DNA from: RECM01 sp047921215 | GTDB taxonomy: Bacteria > Bacteroidota > Rhodothermia > Balneolales > Cyclonatronaceae | NCBI GenBank assembly: GCA_047921215.1 | Contig: JBLRWO010000016.1 | Span: 1-64,000, forward strand | Length of the DNA stretch: 64,000 nucleotides | Reading direction: 5' to 3' | Shown here: piece by piece, positions 50,533-60,446 of the stretch | Layout: every line of letters starts with the position of its first letter | Numbering within the stretch: position 1 is the first letter of the stretch | Notes under the pieces: generated by a model | The model's input: the letters and a program-made list of their open reading frames with translations, nothing else | What the model was told of the DNA's origin: nothing | Databases searched by the model: none | Made by a program: the position numbers and the translations under genes

Positions 50533-53076
50533 ATGGTTACCAACATCCGATTGTTCATCAACATACGACGCGCCAGTACCCTGTTAATCATCCTGGTACT
50601 GCTCGGAAGCGTTTCACTAAATGCACAAACACTTCCATTTCCCGTTTTTTCACACGAGGCGGGCACCTTTACCGAACCATTTGACCTGATCCTGACTGCC
50701 GAAGGCAACCCGGTTATCCGGTATACCACTGATGGTACACTGCCTGGCCCGGGAGCCAGTCAATTTGACCCCGACAATCCCATCGCCATATCCGGTTCCG
50801 TGATGATCCGTGCAAGGACGTTCCAGGACGGCAGTGAGCCGGGCGGGGTGGTCACCAAAATATACAGTCAGCTGCATCCGGGTGTGGCCGGATTCGATTC
50901 CAACCTGCCCCTGGTTATCGTACACCAGTTCGACGACGTTTTTGACCGCTGGGGCGAATACCGGTCCACGGTCGGTTTTTCAGTGATAGATGTAAATGAA
51001 GATGGCCGTGCCCGGCTGCTGACCGACAACCTGCACCTTCAAAGCCTGAGTGAATCCAATTACCGCGGATCCAGTTCTCTCGGGTTTCAAAAAAAACAGT
51101 TCGGGGTTCGGCTGATCGATGATGCCGGTGAAAACCGGAACGAACCGCTACTGGGGATGCCGTCAGAAAACAACTGGATCATGAGTGCCCCCTACGACGA
51201 CAAAACCCTGATCCGTAATGCCATTGCCTACGACCTGAGCCGGGATATGGGGCGATATGCTCCAAGGCTCCGTTATGTTGAACTGTTTCTGCATGATGGC
51301 AACGGCCCGCTCACGGCGGGCAACTATCACGGTGTTTACATGCTTACAGAGCGGGTTAAGTGGGACAACAACCGGGTAAACATCACCAAATTGACCCCCG
51401 ACGACAATGCCGAACCTGAAATAACCGGCGGATACATCATCAATTACGACCGGGGCAAAGACTTTACCAGTTCCCACTGGGGAACCCCTTTTATACTGAT
51501 CAGGCCCTCGCCCGAAGATATTACACCGCAACAGCGCACCTGGATATCGAACTACACCGGCGGGCTGGAAGCCGCGCTTTTTGGTTCAAACTTCAAGGAT
51601 CCCGATAACGGCTACGCCGCATGGCTCGATACAGACTCCTTTGTCGATTATCATCTGATAGTGGAGGCTCTTAAGGAGATGGACGGATTCCGTCTGAGTA
51701 CCATGATGCACAAAGACCGCGGCGGCAAAATGGTGATGGGCCCTATATGGGATTACAACCTGAGTACCGGCAATTACGATGGCCCCTGGAGCGGCGCCCC
51801 AACCGGATGGTACCACACCCATCTCAATCCCACCCAATACCTGAACGGGTGGTACACCCGTCTTTTTCAGGACGAGAACTTCAGCCGCCGGTACAGCGAC
51901 CGCTGGTGGCAGCTGCGCGAGGGTCCTTACGCAACCGAACATATCGTTAATATCATCCGCGGTTATGCCGAGCTGCTTGAAGAAGCCCAGGAACGCAACT
52001 TCGTGCGGTGGCCCATACTTGGTGAGTGGGTTTGGGAGCACAGTCGTGTAGGATATGATACCTGGGAAGCAGAGATCGAGTGGCTGGTTGGCTGGGTGGA
52101 ACAGCGCATGGCCTGGATAGACACTCAAATGCCCGAACCTTCCGGTCAGCCTGAATCCCGGCTCCGCTATTTCTGGTATTTCGGTGACGAAATGGTAAAC
52201 AATACGCCTCTTGAAACGGTTGAAGCCACCTATTCCCTGGTAGAGCAGGCAGTAATCCGGTATGAGTCAGCCCTCGACGGATATCCGTTTACATCGGCAC
52301 ACCCCCTGTGGAGGAAAGCCTCTATGGAGCGCCGCAACCAACCCACCGACATCAACTATCATCCGGAGGGAAACCAGGGCCGCCCATACGATCAGAACAC
52401 CATGCGTGCCCTGCAGGTGAGGCAGCCATTCGCCGGTGATGGTGGCGAAAACACGCTCATATTTGAAATGCCCACATCAGGCCTCGAAGGGGTGCGCTTC
52501 AGCTTTGCTGCCATGGATGAGGGGGCGGCCAGCGCCCTGCTCATCGACTACTCGACGCAGGAGGGAATTCCGGCATGGTCAAGTGAAGGACTGCAGCATG
52601 ACCGTTTCCCCCTCGACAGCCTGTACCGGCACTACACCATAGATTTCAGCGGCGTTGACGATACTATGGATAATCCCGATTTCAGGGTACGGATCCGGTT
52701 CGATGGCCCCGATATGACGGCAGATAATGGCAACCGGGTCTCCTTCAATAACATCAGCCTTGAAACGGTACCCGATACTACCACTAATATCGATGATGAC
52801 CCCGGAAAGCCTGTCGAGTTCCGGCTCTATCAGAATTATCCGAACCCGTTTAATCCCGGTACCATCATCCCCTTTGAAATTCCCGTTGCCAGCGACATCA
52901 AACTGGAAGTTTTTGATGTGCTCGGAAGGAAAGTTGCCACTCTTATCGATGAATTCAAGGTTACGGGGAGGTACGAGGTGCCATTTGATGCGACCGGTCT
53001 TGCCAGTGGTGTTTACATTTACAGGTTAACGGCCCGTAATAACGTGGAATCCCGCAGGTTAACGATCGTAAAATAA
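50533..53076 (+). CDS. CotH-kinase-family surface protein with T9SS sorting domain
   Basis: This protein of about 847 residues has a signal peptide (STLLIILVLLGSVSLNAQ). A chitobiase/hexosaminidase C-terminal-like Ig domain (about 30-105, IRYTTDGTLPGP) is followed by a CotH protein-kinase-like domain (about 140-520) with GYIINYDRGKD and the active-site segment MGPIWDYNLSTGN. A jelly-roll-like region (about 640-750) and a T9SS sorting domain (QNYPNPFNPGTIIPFE to end) follow. Bacillus CotH phosphorylates spore-coat proteins. I chose ATG 50533, which starts the signal peptide; the frame is open from 50485. Confidence 0.87.
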   Translation: MVTNIRLFINIRRASTLLIILVLLGSVSLNAQTLPFPVFSHEAGTFTEPFDLILTAEGNPVIRYTTDGTLPGPGASQFDPDNPIAISGSVMIRARTFQDGSEPGGVVTKIYSQLHPGVAGFDSNLPLVIVHQFDDVFDRWGEYRSTVGFSVIDVNEDGRARLLTDNLHLQSLSESNYRGSSSLGFQKKQFGVRLIDDAGENRNEPLLGMPSENNWIMSAPYDDKTLIRNAIAYDLSRDMGRYAPRLRYVELFLHDGNGPLTAGNYHGVYMLTERVKWDNNRVNITKLTPDDNAEPEITGGYIINYDRGKDFTSSHWGTPFILIRPSPEDITPQQRTWISNYTGGLEAALFGSNFKDPDNGYAAWLDTDSFVDYHLIVEALKEMDGFRLSTMMHKDRGGKMVMGPIWDYNLSTGNYDGPWSGAPTGWYHTHLNPTQYLNGWYTRLFQDENFSRRYSDRWWQLREGPYATEHIVNIIRGYAELLEEAQERNFVRWPILGEWVWEHSRVGYDTWEAEIEWLVGWVEQRMAWIDTQMPEPSGQPESRLRYFWYFGDEMVNNTPLETVEATYSLVEQAVIRYESALDGYPFTSAHPLWRKASMERRNQPTDINYHPEGNQGRPYDQNTMRALQVRQPFAGDGGENTLIFEMPTSGLEGVRFSFAAMDEGAASALLIDYSTQEGIPAWSSEGLQHDRFPLDSLYRHYTIDFSGVDDTMDNPDFRVRIRFDGPDMTADNGNRVSFNNISLETVPDTTTNIDDDPGKPVEFRLYQNYPNPFNPGTIIPFEIPVASDIKLEVFDVLGRKVATLIDEFKVTGRYEVPFDATGLASGVYIYRLTARNNVESRRLTIVK

Positions 53077-53116
53077 TCTCCGCGGATTCTTTTACGAAGC
53101 GTTATACCTCTTCCTG

Positions 53117-53325
53117 TTCATCCGCCAGGCAGTATTGCACGGGGCATTGTGGCGATGCATCATTGCATCATTTGGCCAGCTGTAAATGATTCATCCGCCA
53201 GGCAGTACTGCACGGGGCATTGTGGCGATGCATCATTGCATCATTTGGCCAGCTGTAAATGATTCATCCGCCAGGCAGTACTGCCGGGGCATTGAAGCCA
53301 TGCATCATTTGGCCAGCAGCATTTT
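53117..53325. repeat. 73-bp tandem repeat including a gene 3' end
   Basis: Copies start at 53117, 53190 and 53263 with exact 73-bp spacing. Copies 1 and 2 are nearly identical; copy 3 is shortened and overlaps the last 21 bases of the GH16 gene on the minus strand. Each copy carries CATCATTTGGCCAGC, the reverse complement of that gene's end (codons for LLAK and stop), so the gene tail has been duplicated twice. There are no spacers, so it is not a CRISPR array. Confidence 0.85.
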
Positions 53326-55449
53326 CTGTGTCTTGCTGAAAGTAGGGGTTCTGAGATGATACAGATATACACCACTTGCCAGGCCGGAGGCATCGAAAAT
53401 GACTTCATGTCGGCCCGCGCTGAACGTACCGGTGGCGAGGGTTGCCACACGCTGCCCCATCACATTATACACATCAAGTGAAACCTGGTCCTGCCCGGGC
53501 AGATCGAACTGAATTACGGTTGTGGGGTTGAACGGGTTCGGGTAATTTTGCCTCAGGGCAAAATTCACAGGCATGCCGGAACCCGGATTATCCAGTGAGG
53601 TCCCCACACGTTCCGCATCTACATCAAGATCGTCGAAATACCAGGTGAAATTTTCGCTGCCATCCCCGATCTGACCCTGCTGGAAATCAAATATGAGGGT
53701 TATCAGGTCCCATTCCCTTTCAAATCCGGCTTCGCTCATGTTCCAGGTCATCTCTTCCCACTCACCGCTGGTAGTTGTGGGCATGGCAATCTCATAGTCC
53801 TGCACACCAAATCGCTGTTCCACTTTCATCAGTACCGGAACCCCGGTGCGGGGCGACCAGACCTTCATGGTTATGGTATGTTTCTCCGCACTGAAGACAA
53901 ACTTGTCGTCCAGAATCATGAATGCACCGCCCCAGAAAGCACCACCTTCTTTAACCATCTTCCCGACATGGCCCGAATCGTTCAGATCGTCGGGATAGGG
54001 GTTTTCGATGACGGTAATCTCGCCCCCGCTGAACCCCAGGAAGGCCTGGGCCCATGCGAATCTCGTGTTTTCAAAGTTCAGGGGCAGGGTGACCGGGATC
54101 TGGCCCTGCGGTGTACCGGGATCATCAAATACAGCACCAAATACATCGAGATCGTCGAAATACCAGGTAAAATCTTCACCACCGTCCCCGACCTGACCCT
54201 CTTCAAAGTCAAAAATTAGTGTGATGATGTCCCATTGTGTAGTGTATGCAGAGGGGTCAACGGTCCATGTAAGGGTTTCCCACTCCCCGCTGGTGGTGGT
54301 ACGCTTCGCTGTCTCAAACTCCAGATCACCGTTTTGTTGCTCTGTTTTCATGAGGATGAGGACATCGCTGCGGGGCGACCAGACTTTCATGGATATGGTA
54401 TTCCTGTCGGCATTAAAGGAGAAGGAGCGATCAGTTCTGAAAAACGCCCCGCCCCAGAAAGCTCCGCCGCCCTTAACCATCTTGCCCACACGGTCGCTGC
54501 TGTTTGTACCGTCGGGACCGGGGTTTTCAACCATAGTAACCTCGCCCCCGTCGAAACCGGTGAAAGCGGCATCCCAATCGTAGAACCGGTCTTCGAACAT
54601 CAGCGGGAGGGCTGTACCGAAGATGGCATCCGCATCCTGGTATACCCGGACATAGTCTATAACCATCTCCTGCGGGAAAACGGTGTTGGCGCCGGGGCTG
54701 CCCGGCCAGTTGCCACCCACGGCCACATTCATAATCATGTGGAACCGCTGGTCGAAGGGGGCCGGAAACCCCTGGTCTTTGCTGAACCAGTCGGTTTGTG
54801 TCTGATAGAGTTCACCATCCACATACCATCGAATTTCACCATGTTCCCATTCGAGGGCAAACGTATGAAAATCGTCGTTAAAAATGCCGGACCCCAGCGT
54901 GTACGAATCGCCGGTGTAGGTGTGTGGCGGGCCATAGTGCAGGGTGCCGTGAACAACATCCGGTTCGTGCCCGACCAGTTCCATGATGTCGATTTCTCCG
55001 CTGGCGGGCCAGCGCCCGTATACGGCATCGGTAGGCATCATCCAGATGGCCGGCCACAGGCCGCGCCCGGTCGGTAATTTGGCCCTTACCTCAATACGGC
55101 CGTACCTCCAGTCGCCCTTGTTGATACTGCGGATGCGGGCCGAGGTGTAATCCATCCCCTCAAAGGTTTCCTCCCGGGCAACGATATGAAGATTACCGTT
55201 CTGAATGAAAATGTTATCCGGGCGGTCGGTATAGTACTGCAGTTCACTGTTTCCCCAGCCGCTCAGTCCCTCAGCTGCACCGGTACCATACTGAAATGAC
55301 CATTTTGAGGTGTCGAGTTCAGCAGCATCAAATTCATCTGCCCAAACGAGCTGCCAGTTCTGGGCCTGCGTGCCGGCGGGCAACATGATAACGATACCTG
55401 TCAGTGCCATCAGTATTGCTGCAAGTGATTGTTTCATCATAATCTCCAT
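53305..55449 (-). CDS. Secreted GH16 glucanase with two binding-like modules and T9SS domain
   Basis: This 714-residue protein has a signal peptide (AAILMALTGIVIMLPAGTQAQ) and a GH16 domain (about 30-272) with catalytic GEIDIMELVGHEPDVV. Two roughly 170-residue repeats (about 275-445 and 455-625) follow, each ending in DFTWYFDDLDV or NFTWYFDDLDV, probably carbohydrate-binding jelly rolls. A T9SS sorting domain (QNYPNPFNPTTVIQFDL) ends the protein. The same binding-like module occurs alone in the protein at 61160. It faces susD across a 383-bp gap. Probable laminarin-type endoglucanase. Confidence 0.95.
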   Translation of the reverse strand: MEIMMKQSLAAILMALTGIVIMLPAGTQAQNWQLVWADEFDAAELDTSKWSFQYGTGAAEGLSGWGNSELQYYTDRPDNIFIQNGNLHIVAREETFEGMDYTSARIRSINKGDWRYGRIEVRAKLPTGRGLWPAIWMMPTDAVYGRWPASGEIDIMELVGHEPDVVHGTLHYGPPHTYTGDSYTLGSGIFNDDFHTFALEWEHGEIRWYVDGELYQTQTDWFSKDQGFPAPFDQRFHMIMNVAVGGNWPGSPGANTVFPQEMVIDYVRVYQDADAIFGTALPLMFEDRFYDWDAAFTGFDGGEVTMVENPGPDGTNSSDRVGKMVKGGGAFWGGAFFRTDRSFSFNADRNTISMKVWSPRSDVLILMKTEQQNGDLEFETAKRTTTSGEWETLTWTVDPSAYTTQWDIITLIFDFEEGQVGDGGEDFTWYFDDLDVFGAVFDDPGTPQGQIPVTLPLNFENTRFAWAQAFLGFSGGEITVIENPYPDDLNDSGHVGKMVKEGGAFWGGAFMILDDKFVFSAEKHTITMKVWSPRTGVPVLMKVEQRFGVQDYEIAMPTTTSGEWEEMTWNMSEAGFEREWDLITLIFDFQQGQIGDGSENFTWYFDDLDVDAERVGTSLDNPGSGMPVNFALRQNYPNPFNPTTVIQFDLPGQDQVSLDVYNVMGQRVATLATGTFSAGRHEVIFDASGLASGVYLYHLRTPTFSKTQKMLLAK

Positions 55450-55530
55450 TGTTTAAATATATTGTACAGAACAGGACCCTTTATGCGCTTTACGTGCCTG
55501 TATCAGTTAAAAGAATCCGGCGATCCGGCC

Positions 55531-55694
55531 GGAAGGTTCATGATCAGCAGGCTTGTGACCGGATTACAACTGACAGGAAGTTTCCTTATCAGATGACACG
55601 TGACGAGACGACAACTGACCGCAGGTTTCCTTATTAGTACGCTTGTGGCGAGACGGCTACTGCCCGGACGTTTCCTGATCAGAAGGCACGAGAC
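55531..55694. repeat. 45-bp imperfect tandem repeat
   Basis: There are about 3.6 copies, beginning near 55531, 55576, 55621 and 55666, with a shared pattern G-G-x-x-G-T-T-T-C-C-T-x-A-T-C-A-G, then G-T-G-A-C-G-A-G-A-C-x-A-C-x-A-C-T-G. It occupies much of the 383-bp gap between the GH16 and susD genes (55450-55832). Copies have drifted. It has no obvious coding role. Confidence 0.7.
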
Positions 55695-55770
55695 TTGCTG
55701 TACAATGTCAAGTGTTTGGATGATCAGCGGGTACTACTATCCATGCTGCGAACAGTTGCTGTAACAGAAA

Positions 55771-55805
55771 ATCACCGGCCGATGCAATAAACATCGGCCG
55801 GTGAT
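55771..55805 (-). terminator. Terminator of the susCD operon
   Basis: A perfect 14-bp stem (ATCACCGGCCGATG with CATCGGCCGGTGAT) closes a 7-nt loop, 27 bp after the susD stop. On the minus strand it is followed by TTTTCTGTT. Confidence 0.8.
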
Positions 55806-55832
55806 TACTCAATCGCGTCCATTCATTCAGTC

Positions 55833-57377
55833 TCAGTAACCCGGATTCTGCACCAGGGTTTGATTTGACAGATTGATTTCGGATTCGGGAACGGGCAGCA
55901 GGCCGAGTCGGTCTGTGCGGAAATTAATCGGTACATCCGGTGTTGCCCGGGCATTGATTGTATTCGCTGCCGTATTCAGTCCCATTCTCAGCAGATCCCA
56001 GTAGCGCATACCTTCACCGGCAAATTCGAGCCGCCGTTCGGCCATGATGTTCTCCCGGGTAACCGGAATCTGAACAAAGTTATCACCGTAGGCACGTCTT
56101 CTTACCTGGTCGAAATAGTCCTGCGCATTGGGCGAACCAAGTTCTGCTGCCATCAACAGTACGTCGGCAAAGCGGACGACAGGACGGTTATACGGCCAGT
56201 TGAACTCCACATTAACAGCCGGTGTATCGCCCCGGCGGGGATAAAACTTCTTAAATGCGAATCCCTGCCACTGGAACATTTCTGCTGCATTGTGGCGCAC
56301 ATTTTCCGCTACCGGATCCAGGATGGTGGCGAAATAGCGGGAATCGTTAGCCTGATCAAATGCAGCCACCAGGTCGGGTGTAACCGGCTGGAACGACCAT
56401 CCTCCGGCATAGTTTACATTAAAACCAACTCCCCGAAGTCCGGACATTGTTGCCGTCCAGTTACCGATGGAACCATTCAGAAAGCCCCAGTCGCCGAAGG
56501 ATGTGGTTATGTGCTGCACCGAAAAGATGGCTTCATTATTATTGTTGCCCGCACGGCCCCACAGATTGGCAAAGTTCGGCAACAGGGCATGACCACTGTT
56601 CTGGATCACATCCTCAAGATGCGCCAGTACCTCCTGGCGTGATACCGGCAAATCACCGATGCCGAAAACGGGCTTGGCATAATCCTGATGGTACAGATAA
56701 ACCCTGCCCAGCATCGATTTGGCAGCCCAGGCCGAGGCCCGGCCGGCTTCAGCAGCCGGAATGTTCGTTCTCAAATCCGGAATAATTTCCACCAGCTCCT
56801 GAGCGATGAAATTGTACACCTCTTCAGGACTGTTCTGGGGTACTTCAATATCGGCAGCAACCAGAGGGCGGGTAAATTGCGGGACGTATCCGTAAAACCG
56901 GACAAGGTCAAAATAGAACAGTGCGCGGAGGAAACGGGCTTCAGCCGCAAATATCCTTCTTGTTTCTTCACTATCGAAATCGATTTCATCGATATACTGG
57001 AGCAGCAGGTTTGCCCTGTAAATACCAGTATACCGGTCTGACCACAATCCGAGTGCCTTGCCGTTGGTAACGGCAATGTTGTGGGCGTTGAATTCCACAA
57101 TCTCGGGCTGGTCGCCCGGGCCGGATCCACCGGCATAGGCATCATCCGACAAAACGTTCGATATTAAATCAAACGGATGGAAACCAAAGTTGCCGCGACC
57201 GTGCGAAAACGTGGTCACTTCATATATGGCGTACAGTGCCTGTTCGGCATCACTCTGCGACTGGAAAAAATTGTCCTGTGTCCGTTCTACGGGCGGTTTA
57301 TGATCTAAAAAATCATCAACACAACCACCCGTGAGTAACAGGACGGTAAACGTAAGTATAAAGGATAGCTTCTTCAT
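55833..57377 (-). CDS. SusD-family glycan-binding lipoprotein
   Basis: This 514-residue lipoprotein (FILTFTVLLLTGGC, lipobox Cys 19) has the SusD/RagB layout: N-terminal DDFLDHKPPVERTQDNFFQS, TPR-like helices with EARFLRALFYFDLVRFYG, and the C-terminal RRLEFAGEGMRYWDLLRMG. It caps the SusC channel and binds oligosaccharides at the cell surface. Start ATG 57377 follows susC by 18 bp. Specificity for beta-glucan is inferred from the adjacent GH16 genes. Confidence 0.95.
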   Translation of the reverse strand: MKKLSFILTFTVLLLTGGCVDDFLDHKPPVERTQDNFFQSQSDAEQALYAIYEVTTFSHGRGNFGFHPFDLISNVLSDDAYAGGSGPGDQPEIVEFNAHNIAVTNGKALGLWSDRYTGIYRANLLLQYIDEIDFDSEETRRIFAAEARFLRALFYFDLVRFYGYVPQFTRPLVAADIEVPQNSPEEVYNFIAQELVEIIPDLRTNIPAAEAGRASAWAAKSMLGRVYLYHQDYAKPVFGIGDLPVSRQEVLAHLEDVIQNSGHALLPNFANLWGRAGNNNNEAIFSVQHITTSFGDWGFLNGSIGNWTATMSGLRGVGFNVNYAGGWSFQPVTPDLVAAFDQANDSRYFATILDPVAENVRHNAAEMFQWQGFAFKKFYPRRGDTPAVNVEFNWPYNRPVVRFADVLLMAAELGSPNAQDYFDQVRRRAYGDNFVQIPVTRENIMAERRLEFAGEGMRYWDLLRMGLNTAANTINARATPDVPINFRTDRLGLLPVPESEINLSNQTLVQNPGY

Positions 57378-57395
57378 GATGGTATATTGTTAATT

Positions 57396-60300
57396 TTAAA
57401 AATCAATGTTGACGCCCATGGTAAAAGTGCGGGCCTGGGGATAGATATTCCGGTCGATGCCCACATCGAGCGCCCAGCCAGAACCGATTTCAGGATCGTG
57501 GCCTGAGTAACCTGTAAACGTTAACAGGTTCTGGGCACTGCCATAAACACGTACCCTGGCTGCTCCCGCCCGCTGTACAATGCGGGTTGGCAGTGTGTAG
57601 CCGAGGCTCACATTACGCAGTCTCACGTAGGAACCGTCTTCCACAAAGAAGTCTGACGGCCGGGTGAAGTTACCGTTGGGATCCATGATGGTGACCCGCG
57701 GATGGGTTGTGGACGGGTTTTCTTCTGTCCAGCGGTTCAGCACATCGGCTTTCCAGTTGGGCATGTTCAGGTCGTGCCGGCGTGTACCACCGGTAAAGAT
57801 GTCGTTGCCGAAAGATCCATACCAGAACATGTTGAAATCCCAGTTTTTCCAGTTCAGATCCATATTGAATCCGGTTGTGAAATCGGGATACGGATTACCG
57901 ATCTGTACCCTGTCTTCGGCAGTGATCTGACCGTCGTCGTTAACATCAATAAAAATCATATCGCCCGGAACCGCATTGGGTTGTATGATGGTACCATCGG
58001 TTGACCGGTGGTTCTGAATCTGTTCCACATTCTGGAAGATACCTCCGGTTTTGTACCCCCAGAAAAAGGCAATGGGATGTCCCACCATGGCCATAGCCAC
58101 ATTATCCATCGAGGTGGATACACCCGCGCCGAACAACCTGCCTTCTTCATTGTTGATCTGCGTCATTTCGTTCTTGTTGTAGGTACCGGTGAGACTGAAA
58201 TTCATCTGCCAGTCGCCGGAAGTACGCCGGTAACCGGACTCCACTTCAAAACCGGTGTTTCTCACGTTCCCGCCATTGATAACAGGAGGTGAGTTGCCAA
58301 TAAAGAACGGTATGGGTGCGGCCAGCAGCAGGCCTTTCGTGTCTTTTCTGTAGAAGTCGAGATTCAGGTAGATCTGATCGTTACGGAAAGCACTTTCAAT
58401 ACCAACGCTGGTCTGTTCAGACGTTTCCCATTTGAGACCGGGATTGGCAATCTGACCGGGATAGGCACCTGTAACCAGTGCGGGAGTTACACCGAAACCA
58501 TATCCTGCGTGTGTGGTAATACGCGGGGTAAAATTGAACTGTCCGATATTATCACTTCCGTTTTGGCCCCAGCCGCCTCTCAGTTTAAGAAAACTGAAGA
58601 TGTTCTGGTCATCGAGGAAATCCTCTTCTGTAAGAACCCATCCCAGGGAGAATGCGGGGAAAAGTGCCCAGCGGTTATCGGGACCGAACTTGGATGAGCC
58701 GTCGTACCTGATTACACCTTCAAGCATGTACCTGTTGTTGTAGTCATAGTTCACACGCGAGAAGAACGAGGCAATAGACTCGAGTCCGAGCCCACCCCAG
58801 TTGCTCTGGTTGTCTTCATCGGTACCTACCGAGAGCCACGCGTTCTCGAACGACTCCATGCTCAGATTGAACGCAACCCCACCCAGGTATTCATTCCGGT
58901 GCGAGAGCATTTCAAAACCACCCAGCACACTGAAGTTGTGATTCTGAATGGCCTGCGTGTAACGCAACACATGGCTGGTCTGCCAGGTGATCCATTTATT
59001 CTGCTCCTGCAGGGCCGATGTGGTAGAGTTCGACACATTTCCGCCCAGGCTGTAGATCGGGTTGAACGTGCGGTTATTGCCGTAGGTAAGCTCCAGGTCA
59101 AGCGTCGACCGGATGCTGAGGTTGTCAAGGATGTTGAAATTACCGTAGACACCGCCCACGAATTTATCTTCCTTCCACTGCGAGTTGATAATATCGATAG
59201 AAGCGACCGGGTTTACCACCTCCTGTGAAGCATAGGGAGACTGGGCGAAGGTGCCATCCTCATTACGAACCGGAGTAACCGGATCGATATTGGAAACGCG
59301 GGCCATGATACCACCAAATTCCTCATTCGGATTGATACCCTCTGTGATTTTGTTGGTATAATTTACGCGGCTGCCATAGGTGAGTCTGCCGCGCTTGTGG
59401 TCCGAATTCATCCGTATTGTAAAGCGCTCGTAGTTTGATTTTCCCCGCGCAACGATACCATCCTGCTGGCGGTACGACATGGAGAGCATGTAGGTAGATG
59501 TGCCCGAGCCGCCCGACAGTCTGAGACTGTGATCGGCCACCGGTGCATTATAATAGAATACTTCATCCTGCCAGTCTGTGCCCGATCCGATTTCAGCAAT
59601 CCGGTCATCGATATCAGGAAACGGAATAGTACGACCGTCGTTGGCAAAACTTTCGTTCATGATCCTCATGTAGTTGGGAGCATCAAGAAGATCCGTTTTT
59701 TTCCACGGGCTTTGCACACCGAGATATCCGTGGTAGGAAACCTGGATGGGACCCTGCTTGCCTGAGGCTGTGGTAATCATGACCACACCGTTGGCACCGC
59801 GTGCTCCGTAGATGGCGGTTGCTGATGCATCCTTGAGAACCTCAATCGAAGTGATATCGCTGGGGCTCAGAAAATCGATGCCACCAACCGGCATTCCATC
59901 AACCAGGTAGAGTGGATCGGCGTTACCGGTGGTACCAATACCGCGGATCCGTACGGTTGCTCCGGAACCGGGCTGTCCGGAATTTTGCATCACCATAACA
60001 CCGGCCGTTCTGCCCTGCAGGGCCTGTTCAACACGAAGTGATGCTGATTGTTCAATCTGTTCGGCCCCGATTCTCGATATGGAGCCGGTAACCAGGCTTT
60101 TTTGCTGCAGGCCATAACCCACAACAACAAACTCTTCGCCCATAAGGATATCGGGCTCGAGTTCGACATTGATTTCACGGTTTCCCTCTATACCGATTAT
60201 TCTGGATACGTACCCGATATAGCTGAATATGAGGTTGCCCTCCAAACCCTGAACAGTAAGAGAATACTGCCCGTCAACATCGGTGGTTGTTCCAAAACTT

Positions 60301-60446
60301 GTACCCTGTAGTACTATGTTTACACCAATCAGGGGTTCACCGGTCTGGGAATCAACTACCGTTCCGCTCACGGCCTGGCTTCTGGCCCCGATCGTGACGG
60401 CAAATAACATTACAAAAAGAAGTAGTAGCGATTTAAAATTTTTCAT
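57396..60446 (-). CDS. SusC-family TonB-dependent outer-membrane transporter
   Basis: This protein of about 1016 residues has a signal peptide (SLLLLFVMLFAVTIGARSQA) and a carboxypeptidase-like domain (VSGTVVDSQTGEPLIGVNI). The plug domain carries the SusC signature LKDASATAIYGARGANGVV, and a 22-strand barrel ends in FTMGVNIDF. It imports oligosaccharides with SusD using TonB energy. I chose ATG 60446, where the signal peptide begins; the frame is open to 60524. It is first in susC-susD. Confidence 0.96.
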   Translation of the reverse strand: MKNFKSLLLLFVMLFAVTIGARSQAVSGTVVDSQTGEPLIGVNIVLQGTSFGTTTDVDGQYSLTVQGLEGNLIFSYIGYVSRIIGIEGNREINVELEPDILMGEEFVVVGYGLQQKSLVTGSISRIGAEQIEQSASLRVEQALQGRTAGVMVMQNSGQPGSGATVRIRGIGTTGNADPLYLVDGMPVGGIDFLSPSDITSIEVLKDASATAIYGARGANGVVMITTASGKQGPIQVSYHGYLGVQSPWKKTDLLDAPNYMRIMNESFANDGRTIPFPDIDDRIAEIGSGTDWQDEVFYYNAPVADHSLRLSGGSGTSTYMLSMSYRQQDGIVARGKSNYERFTIRMNSDHKRGRLTYGSRVNYTNKITEGINPNEEFGGIMARVSNIDPVTPVRNEDGTFAQSPYASQEVVNPVASIDIINSQWKEDKFVGGVYGNFNILDNLSIRSTLDLELTYGNNRTFNPIYSLGGNVSNSTTSALQEQNKWITWQTSHVLRYTQAIQNHNFSVLGGFEMLSHRNEYLGGVAFNLSMESFENAWLSVGTDEDNQSNWGGLGLESIASFFSRVNYDYNNRYMLEGVIRYDGSSKFGPDNRWALFPAFSLGWVLTEEDFLDDQNIFSFLKLRGGWGQNGSDNIGQFNFTPRITTHAGYGFGVTPALVTGAYPGQIANPGLKWETSEQTSVGIESAFRNDQIYLNLDFYRKDTKGLLLAAPIPFFIGNSPPVINGGNVRNTGFEVESGYRRTSGDWQMNFSLTGTYNKNEMTQINNEEGRLFGAGVSTSMDNVAMAMVGHPIAFFWGYKTGGIFQNVEQIQNHRSTDGTIIQPNAVPGDMIFIDVNDDGQITAEDRVQIGNPYPDFTTGFNMDLNWKNWDFNMFWYGSFGNDIFTGGTRRHDLNMPNWKADVLNRWTEENPSTTHPRVTIMDPNGNFTRPSDFFVEDGSYVRLRNVSLGYTLPTRIVQRAGAARVRVYGSAQNLLTFTGYSGHDPEIGSGWALDVGIDRNIYPQARTFTMGVNIDF

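Noticed and set aside
53117..53325. CRISPR array
   Set aside because: The 73-bp units follow each other without unique spacers and contain a gene end; no cas genes are present.
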